A stretch of DNA of 10,983 bases from Paracoccaceae bacterium (GTDB lineage: Bacteria > Pseudomonadota > Alphaproteobacteria > Rhodobacterales > Rhodobacteraceae). The position numbers and the translations under genes were made by a program. A model generated the notes under the pieces. The model made no database searches, was not told where the DNA came from, and saw only the letters and a program-made list of their open reading frames with translations. Below, in pieces: positions 6,403-10,983 of the stretch. The DNA lies in the NCBI GenBank assembly GCA_009920815.1, contig RFZH01000062.1:1-10983 (forward strand). The letters are read 5' to 3'. Positions within the stretch are counted from its first letter, which is position 1. Every line of letters starts with the position of its first letter.

Positions 6403-6433
6403 TTTCATATTAACGTAAACGTAAAGATATGAT
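6403..6433 (+). promoter_or_regulatory. MerR-type promoter with LiuR-like 16-bp dyad
   Basis: The dyad TTAACGTAAACGTAAA (6410-6425) is two 7-bp arms, TTAACGT and ACGTAAA, around a central AA; only one base per arm breaks symmetry. It sits between a weak -35 (TTTCAT, 6403-6408) and a good -10 (TATGAT, 6428-6433), leaving a 19-bp spacer, the length at which MerR proteins activate by untwisting the DNA. From memory, the operator of LiuR, a MerR regulator of branched-chain and fatty acid degradation, has the same TTTACGT/ACGTAAA character. The promoter would drive the second merR gene and the two dehydrogenases. A separate TTGACG at 6394-6399 is too far from this -10 to pair with it. Confidence 0.55.
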
Positions 6434-6486
6434 AAGCTGATTCTCGGATCAGCCATGAAGAGACTGCCCAAACAAAGTGTACAAAG

Positions 6487-6885
6487 ATGACAGACGATGA
6501 CCTAATGACCATTCGGCAAATGTGCGACTTATTTGACGTAACAGCGCGCACACTGCGGTTTTACGAAGCCAAAGAGCTGATTTCGCCCATTCGCCAAGGC
6601 CAAAAACGCTTGTTCACAAAACGGGATCGTGCGCGTCTTAAGTTGATCCTTCGCGGAAAAAAGTTTGGCTTTTCCTTGGAGGACATTCGGCAATTGCTTG
6701 AGATGTATTACATGGAAGACCAGCAGGCCACGCAATTGACCAAAACATTCCAATTAGCCAACAAACGTCTAGAGGAATTGAAAATTCAACGCGATGAATT
6801 GGACGAAACAATACGCGAATTAGAAGCACAAATTGAATGGGGCGCAGAATTCATGCGATCCAAAAACATATCCCCACAAAATTAG
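6487..6885 (+). CDS. MerR-family transcriptional regulator (second paralogue)
   Basis: A 132-residue protein of the same build as its neighbour: IRQMCDLFDVTARTLRFYE in the helix-turn-helix, RLFTKRDRARLKLILRGKKF, FSLEDIRQLLEMY, and a coiled coil at about 85-117 (ANKRLEELKIQRDELDE). The two proteins align without large gaps through the DNA-binding domain, so they come from an old duplication, and they might form heterodimers or recognise the same site. It has a single cysteine (13) and no metal-binding loop. The ribosome site is poor (TACAAAG before ATG); an in-frame ATG 18 bp further on is no better. It is 89 bp after the first merR gene and 19 bp before the first dehydrogenase, so it is probably co-transcribed with the enzymes. 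Confidence 0.9.
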   Translation: MTDDDLMTIRQMCDLFDVTARTLRFYEAKELISPIRQGQKRLFTKRDRARLKLILRGKKFGFSLEDIRQLLEMYYMEDQQATQLTKTFQLANKRLEELKIQRDELDETIRELEAQIEWGAEFMRSKNISPQN

Positions 6886-6904
6886 TTAGATAGCAGGAGC
6901 AAAC

Positions 6905-8686
6905 ATGCCAACTTACACCGCACCCGTCCGAGACATGGAATTCGTATTGAATGATGTGCTAAAGGTCCAAAGCGCGGGCATTCAAGGCTATGAAGAGCTG
7001 GAAGCAGAGTTTATATCCGCCATTTTGAACGAAGCGGGCAAAATCACTTCTGAAGTTTTAGCCCCATTAAATGCAGTTGGTGACAAAGAAGGCTGCCATT
7101 TTGAAAATGGCATCGTGCGCACCCCAAAAGGATTTAAGGATGCTTTTGACCAAGTTCGCGATGGGGGATGGACAGGCATAGATTGCGATCCTGAATATGG
7201 TGGGCAAGGCATGCCCTATATCATCGGAACCGCGGTCGGTGAGATGTTTGCCAGCTCGAATATGGCCTTCGGCATGTATCAAGGGTTAACGCACGGCGCT
7301 TATTCGGCAATTCACGCCCATGGCACCGATTCACAGAAACAAAAATATCTGCCCAAAATGGTTTCTTGTGAATGGACGGGCACAATGAACCTAACCGAGC
7401 CTCATTGTGGCACTGATCTTGGCCTTATGCGCACCAAGGCCGAACCACAACAAGATGGTACCTACAAGATCACGGGACAAAAGATATTTATCTCGGCCGG
7501 TGATCACGATTTATCTGATAATATTATTCATTTGGTCCTTGCAAAAATCCCAGGTGGGCCAGATGGGGTAAAAGGAATTTCACTGTTCATTGTTCCAAAA
7601 TTTATTGTGAATGATGATGGCACTTTGGGGGCGCGCAACTCCCTCTCTGTCGGTAAAATCGAAGAGAAAATGGGCATACACGGCAATGCAACCTGCGTGA
7701 TGAATTATGATGGCGCAACGGGGTATCTTTTAGGAGATATGCACAAAGGCATGCGCGCAATGTTCACAATGATGAACGAAGCACGCCTTGGCGTAGGCCT
7801 ACAAGGTTTGGCGCAGGCCGAAGTCGCTTATCAAAATGCGCTTGCCTATGCCAAAGATCGCCTGCAAGGGCGCGATGTCACAGGCGTTAAAAATCCGGAC
7901 GGCCCCGCAGATCCGTTGATCGTGCATCCTGATATTCGCCGCAATCTTATGGATCAAAAAAGCTTCATCGAAGGCGCGCGCGCGTTGGTGTTCTGGTCGG
8001 CTGAAATGATCGACCGTACACATCGCCAAAATGACAAAGACGCTGATGGCTTGGTCAGCCTGTTGATCCCAGTTGTCAAAGGTTTTTTGACCGACAAAGG
8101 GTTTGAAGCGGCTGTTCAAGCGCAACAAGTCTATGGTGGCCATGGGTATATCGAAGAATGGGGCATGTCCCAATTCGCCCGTGATGCGCGGATTGCCATG
8201 ATTTACGAAGGCGCAAACGGGGTTCAGGCGCTTGATTTGGTGGGCCGCAAGCTGGCGCAAGACGGCGGCAAACACGTTATGGCGTTCTTTGATTTGGTCA
8301 AAGCGTTTGTCTCGGAAAATAAAGGCCACGATGCAGAGTTTGATGCAGAATTCCTTGACCCGCTTAAGTCTGCATCAAAGGATTTGCAAACAGCAGCCAT
8401 GTATTTCATGCAGGTCGCGATGAAAAATCCAAACGATGCGCTGGCTGGATCATATGACTTCATGCATTTATTCGGACATACGGTCGTCGGTCTGATGTGG
8501 GCGCGCATGGCTTTGGTGGCAAAAAATGTCCTGAAATCTGCGCCCAGTGACGCCGCGTTCTACGAGACAAAACTAAAAACCGCTCGCTACTATATGGCAA
8601 GACAACTGCCTGCGACAGCGATGCATTTGGCGCGGATCCAATCTGGATCAGCCACAGTGATGGGACTGGGCGCAGACGAATTCTAA
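6905..8686 (+). CDS. Acyl-CoA dehydrogenase, large DmdC/FadE-like type
   Basis: A 593-residue FAD enzyme that puts an alpha-beta double bond into an acyl-CoA, passing electrons to ETF. It has the enlarged architecture of the DmdC-like group: a short N-terminal segment (about 2-35), the usual N-terminal, middle and C-terminal dehydrogenase domains to about 460, and an extra C-terminal domain to the end. Motifs include MNLTEPHCGTDLGLMRTKA in the middle domain, ITGQKIFISAGDHDL, MNEARLGVGLQGLAQAE, and QVYGGHGYIEEWGMSQFARD. Glu435 in MIYEGANGVQALDL sits where medium-chain type enzymes carry the catalytic base. An AGGAG site precedes ATG 6905. The group contains the methylmercaptopropionyl-CoA dehydrogenase of DMSP breakdown as well as ordinary fatty acyl-CoA enzymes; sequence alone does not fix the substrate, so no symbol is given. 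Confidence 0.95.
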   Translation: MPTYTAPVRDMEFVLNDVLKVQSAGIQGYEELEAEFISAILNEAGKITSEVLAPLNAVGDKEGCHFENGIVRTPKGFKDAFDQVRDGGWTGIDCDPEYGGQGMPYIIGTAVGEMFASSNMAFGMYQGLTHGAYSAIHAHGTDSQKQKYLPKMVSCEWTGTMNLTEPHCGTDLGLMRTKAEPQQDGTYKITGQKIFISAGDHDLSDNIIHLVLAKIPGGPDGVKGISLFIVPKFIVNDDGTLGARNSLSVGKIEEKMGIHGNATCVMNYDGATGYLLGDMHKGMRAMFTMMNEARLGVGLQGLAQAEVAYQNALAYAKDRLQGRDVTGVKNPDGPADPLIVHPDIRRNLMDQKSFIEGARALVFWSAEMIDRTHRQNDKDADGLVSLLIPVVKGFLTDKGFEAAVQAQQVYGGHGYIEEWGMSQFARDARIAMIYEGANGVQALDLVGRKLAQDGGKHVMAFFDLVKAFVSENKGHDAEFDAEFLDPLKSASKDLQTAAMYFMQVAMKNPNDALAGSYDFMHLFGHTVVGLMWARMALVAKNVLKSAPSDAAFYETKLKTARYYMARQLPATAMHLARIQSGSATVMGLGADEF

Positions 8687-8697
8687 GGGAGAGCGCG

Positions 8698-9855
8698 ATG
8701 ATCACCACACGATCCAATTGGATGACCGATGAACATGTGATGTTGGCGGAAATGACCGCCAAATTCATCAATGACGAATGGTCGCCCCATTTCGAACGCT
8801 GGCGCAACCAAGGCGAAATGGATATATCAACATGGCAACAAGCCGGTGAATTGGGCCTGCTTTGCCCATCAATTCCCGAAGAGTTTGGTGGTGCTGGTGG
8901 TGATTTTGGTCATGAAGCCGTGATTTTGATGGAGGGCAGCCGCGCAAATTTGGCTAGCTGGGGTCATGGTATCCACTCAGGTATCGTTGCACATTACATT
9001 CTTGCATATGGCACCGAAGAGCAAAAACAACGCTGGTTGCCCAAAATGGTATCAGGTGAATTGGTTGGTGCGTTGGCAATGACTGAACCATCAGGCGGAT
9101 CTGACGTCCAAGCAATCAAAACCCGCGCGGTGAAAGAAGGTAACTCTTATCGCCTAACCGGACAAAAGACCTTTATCACCAATGGTCAACATGCAAACTT
9201 AATTGTCGTTGCGGCCAAAACCGATCCAACACAAGGATCAAAAGGAACCTCGCTGGTTGTTGTTGAGACAGATACAGCAGACGGTTTCACCCGTGGCCGT
9301 AACCTTGATAAAATTGGCCTAAAGGCCGGGGACACATCTGAACTGTTCTTCGATAATGTCGAAATCCCACCTGAAAACATCCTTGGCGGCCAAGAAGGAC
9401 AAGGGTTTTATCAGATGATGAAACAGCTCCCCCAAGAGCGCCTGATCATCGGGTGCGGCGCCGTTGGGGCCATGGAAGGCGCGGTTCAAAGAACGATTGA
9501 TTATTGTAACGACCGTCAGGCCTTTGGTGGCAGCTTAATGCAATTCCAAAACACACGTTTCAAGCTGGTCGAAGCGCTGACAAAAACCAAGGTTGCCCGC
9601 GCGTTTTTGGATGAATGTATCGCCGAACATCTACGCGGAGAGCTGAGCGTAGAAAAGGCAGCAATGGCGAAATATTGGTTGTCAGACACTCAAGGCGAAG
9701 TTCTGGACGAATGCCTACAGCTGCATGGCGGCTACGGGTTCATGCAAGAATATGCGATCGCCGAAATGTGGACAGATGCGCGCGTACAACGAATTTACGG
9801 CGGAACTAATGAAATCATGAAAGAACTGATTGCACGGTCATTTGTCCAAAAGTGA
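8698..9855 (+). CDS. Acyl-CoA dehydrogenase, long-chain/isovaleryl-like type
   Basis: A 385-residue FAD dehydrogenase of normal length. It carries LAMTEPSGGSDVQAIKTRA and LTGQKTFITNGQHANLIVVA (FAD and substrate sites), FDNVEIPPENILG, DRQAFG, LQLHGGYGFMQEY and RIYGGTNEIMKELIAR. The residue that is Glu in medium-chain enzymes is Gly here (IYGGT), as in mammalian long-chain and isovaleryl-CoA dehydrogenases, where the base comes from an earlier helix. In line with this, Glu260 in GAVGAMEGAV aligns without gaps to the catalytic Glu of long-chain acyl-CoA dehydrogenase, counted from the shared ERL to the shared AFG. The gene starts 11 bp after the larger dehydrogenase, with GGGAG in the gap, so the two are in one operon. 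Likely substrates are long or branched acyl-CoAs (inference). Confidence 0.95.
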   Translation: MITTRSNWMTDEHVMLAEMTAKFINDEWSPHFERWRNQGEMDISTWQQAGELGLLCPSIPEEFGGAGGDFGHEAVILMEGSRANLASWGHGIHSGIVAHYILAYGTEEQKQRWLPKMVSGELVGALAMTEPSGGSDVQAIKTRAVKEGNSYRLTGQKTFITNGQHANLIVVAAKTDPTQGSKGTSLVVVETDTADGFTRGRNLDKIGLKAGDTSELFFDNVEIPPENILGGQEGQGFYQMMKQLPQERLIIGCGAVGAMEGAVQRTIDYCNDRQAFGGSLMQFQNTRFKLVEALTKTKVARAFLDECIAEHLRGELSVEKAAMAKYWLSDTQGEVLDECLQLHGGYGFMQEYAIAEMWTDARVQRIYGGTNEIMKELIARSFVQK

Positions 9856-9880
9856 CAGATGCACAAATTGAAAGCGAGGA

Positions 9881-9914
9881 TGCCTTCGGCGAGAGTATTT
9901 TGACAAAGATGAAA
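9881..9914 (+). repeat. Intergenic element, copy A (terminator-like)
   Basis: A GCCTTCGGC mini-hairpin (9882-9890) is followed by GAGAGTATTTTGACAAAGATGAAA. This resembles a short element I recall behind many genes in Rhodobacteraceae genomes (GCCTCCGGCGGGAG followed by TATTTTT). It begins 25 bp after the stop of the second dehydrogenase gene and may end that operon's transcript, although the hairpin here looks degraded. It is an inverted partner of the sequence at 10043-10063. Confidence 0.5.
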
Positions 9915-9926
9915 TCAACGCGCCCC

Positions 9927-9941
9927 CGACCTGACAGGTCG
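9927..9941. other. Short perfect hairpin between repeat copies
   Basis: CGACCT-GAC-AGGTCG forms a perfect 6-bp stem with a 3-base loop, flanked by partly complementary CGCCC on the left and GGGCG (9954-9958) on the right, so a larger branched structure is possible. It lies in the 251-bp gap between the second dehydrogenase and the GST gene. No T-run follows. Function unknown. Confidence 0.35.
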
Positions 9942-10042
9942 CATCAAGGCCGAGGGCGACTTCACCTTTGGCGGTCATCGGCTCTCCAGCCTGTACCGCA
10001 TCACAACAAAAACAGACAAAGTTAAATGAAAACTTAACGATC

Positions 10043-10063
10043 TTCATCTTTGCAAAAATACTC
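10043..10063 (-). repeat. Intergenic element, copy B (inverted, partial)
   Basis: TTCATCTTTGCAAAAATACTC reversed matches 9893-9913 at 19 of 21 bases, in the opposite orientation, but the GC hairpin half of the element is absent here (ATTCC follows in place of the GC-rich part). The two copies bracket about 130 bp, including the short hairpin. It lies 43 bp before the GST start, so it is inside the leader or promoter of that gene rather than behind a gene. Confidence 0.5.
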
Positions 10064-10106
10064 AAATTCCACGCCATCAAGGTTTGAAACAATGGGGAAA
10101 GACAAC

Positions 10107-10745
10107 ATGACGATGAAACTCTACTGCTTTGGCGAAAGCGGGCATTCATACAAAGCGGCGCTTGCCCTGAACATGGGCGGCGCGGACTGGACCCCCATCA
10201 AAGTTGATTTTTTCAATGGCGAAACGCGCAGTGCCGCCTATCGCGCCGAGGTTAATGAAATGGGCGAAGCCCCGGTTTTGGTGGATGGCGACATCAAGCT
10301 GACCCAGTCAGGCGTGATTATGGACTATCTGTCCGAGAAAACGGGACGCTTTGGCGGCAATACGCCAGAAGAACGCCGCGAAATCCTGCGCTGGATATTA
10401 TGGGACAATCATAAACTCAGCTCTTTGGCGGGGATGACACGGTTCTTGATGAATTTTCTGCCCCCCGAAAAACAACCCAAGGAAACGATTGCGTTTTTGC
10501 AAGGCAGATTAGCAGCGAGCTACCAAATCTTGGACGCGCATTTGTCTGATCGCACGTGGATTGCCACCGACGTGGTCACCAATGCCGACCTGACCTGCTG
10601 TGGGTATTTGTATTACCCCGAGCCTTTCGGCTTTGATCGTGCGGCCTGGCCCAACATTGACGCGTGGCTGACACGCCTGTCCGAACAACCTGGGTGGAAA
10701 CATCCCTATGATCTGATGCCCGGCAATCCATCCGAGCGAACTTAA
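10107..10745 (+). CDS. Glutathione S-transferase family protein
   Basis: A 212-residue cytosolic protein with a thioredoxin-like N-terminal domain (about 3-80) and an alpha-helical C-terminal domain. KLYCFGESGHSYKAALAL carries Ser11 and Ser14 near the usual catalytic position; EMGEAPVLVDGDIKLTQSGVIMDYL holds the cis-proline (APVLV) and the Gln-Ser pair that binds the glutathione glutamyl group. The C-terminal half includes NADLTCCGYLYYPEPFGFD, where the family has an N-capping box with Asp. ATG 10107 follows GGGGA at 8 nt; an ATG six bases later is possible, and readings from further upstream lack a ribosome site. It lies 11 bp before the thiolase gene, implying co-transcription. Substrate unknown; it may remove reactive enoyl or other electrophilic products of acyl-CoA oxidation (inference). 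Confidence 0.9.
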   Translation: MTMKLYCFGESGHSYKAALALNMGGADWTPIKVDFFNGETRSAAYRAEVNEMGEAPVLVDGDIKLTQSGVIMDYLSEKTGRFGGNTPEERREILRWILWDNHKLSSLAGMTRFLMNFLPPEKQPKETIAFLQGRLAASYQILDAHLSDRTWIATDVVTNADLTCCGYLYYPEPFGFDRAAWPNIDAWLTRLSEQPGWKHPYDLMPGNPSERT

Positions 10746-10756
10746 AGGAGAAGTCG

Positions 10757-10983
10757 ATGAAAGACGTCTTTATCTATGATGCGGTCCGTACACCGCGTGG
10801 CAAGGGGCGCGCAGACGGGTCATTGCACGAAGTGACCGCTGTCCGCCTGTCAACGACGGTGTTAAACGCCATCAAATCGCGCAATGACTTGGACGGTCAT
10901 GCGGTCGAGGATGTCATTTGGGGCAATGTCACCCAAGTTGGCGAACAAGGCGCCTGTTTGGCGCGCACCGCGGTCTTGGCGTC
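10757..10983 (+). CDS. fadA: Acetyl-CoA acyltransferase (thiolase), N-terminal part, cut by window end
   Basis: The first 75 residues of a thiolase are visible, from ATG 10757 preceded by AAAGGAGAAGTCG, a strong ribosome site. MKDVFIYDAVRTPRGKGRAD is the standard thiolase opening, followed by LHEVTAVRLS and EDVIWGNVTQVGEQGACLAR. Cys67 in GACLAR is not the nucleophile, which in this family lies in a later N-R-F-C-A-S-G type motif outside the window. The enzyme cleaves 3-ketoacyl-CoA to acetyl-CoA and a shortened acyl-CoA, the last step of beta-oxidation. In related genomes such a gene is usually followed by a fadB-like multifunctional gene, which would lie beyond the window. The fadA symbol is the best fit; other degradative thiolases such as pcaF are less likely given the neighbours. 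Confidence 0.88.
   Translation, partial: MKDVFIYDAVRTPRGKGRADGSLHEVTAVRLSTTVLNAIKSRNDLDGHAVEDVIWGNVTQVGEQGACLARTAVLA

Noticed and set aside
6455..6490. Eleven-codon upstream frame (MKRLPKQSVQR) ending on the second merR start as ATGA
   Set aside because: A leader peptide coupled to the merR start is possible, but the ribosome site is weak and so short a frame is expected by chance.
7799..8329. Minus-strand open frame of 176 codons inside the large acyl-CoA dehydrogenase gene
   Set aside because: It lies wholly antisense to a well-conserved enzyme gene and encodes no known domain; codon bias of the real gene explains the lack of stops.
9913..10029. Plus-strand frame of about 38 codons in the same gap, reading APDLTGRIKAEGDFTFGG
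   Set aside because: It has protein-like composition but no start codon or ribosome site and overlaps the 9927-9941 hairpin. It could be a relic of an old gene, but nothing in the window supports that.
9838..10149. Minus-strand open frame of 103 codons across the gap before the GST gene
   Set aside because: It begins inside the GST gene and ends inside the dehydrogenase gene, has low-complexity residue content with no recognisable domain, runs through both copies of the intergenic repeat, and has no ribosome site.
10951..10960. Cys67 of the thiolase fragment as the acyl-accepting nucleophile
   Set aside because: It is in GACLAR; the family nucleophile is in a later Cys-Ala-Ser-Gly or Cys-Gly-Ser-Gly motif beyond the window end.

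Overview
The window looks like ordinary chromosome from an alphaproteobacterium, most likely a marine Rhodobacteraceae (roseobacter-type) organism. The grounds are the protein styles (serine hydroxymethyltransferase, periplasmic 5'-nucleotidase, class 2 PyrD, DmdC-like acyl-CoA dehydrogenase), the gene order, the moderate GC (about half by eye, low for the group), and an intergenic motif of the GAGTATTTT...AAAGATGAA type that I recall as common in this family. Taxonomy is inference; there is no rRNA or tRNA here. No mobile element, CRISPR array, phage gene or toxin system was found.

Layout. 1-510: 3' end of glyA. 511-699: gene-free, with three inverted repeats. 700-1800 (-): a secreted 5'-nucleotidase/UshA-type gene whose frame is open but which seems to lack about 150 codons covering the second half of its metallophosphatase domain. 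Divergent from it, 1926-3657 (+) is a tightly packed DUF952 - pyrD - arsC-like operon with overlapping start and stop codons. Its last gene overlaps by 11 bp the end of a converging operon (5913 down to 3647, -) of two PaaI-type thioesterases and a MATE exporter. From 6023 (+) come two paralogous MerR-family regulators, a DmdC-like 593-residue acyl-CoA dehydrogenase, a 385-residue long-chain/isovaleryl-type acyl-CoA dehydrogenase, a 251-bp gap, a glutathione S-transferase family gene, and the start of an acetyl-CoA acyltransferase (fadA-like thiolase) cut by the window edge.

The right half reads as a fatty-acid or branched-chain acyl-CoA beta-oxidation locus: MerR regulators, two flavin dehydrogenases for the first step, a thiolase for the last, and divergent thioesterases that could release free CoA. 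A 16-bp dyad, TTAACGTAAACGTAAA, sits between the two MerR genes inside a plausible long-spacer promoter and resembles the LiuR-type MerR operator as I remember it.

The observations most worth checking are the in-frame loss of catalytic sequence in the nucleotidase, the MerR dyad with its two paralogous regulators, and the inverted repeat pair between the second dehydrogenase and the GST gene. I did not find convincing evidence of a wholly new system.
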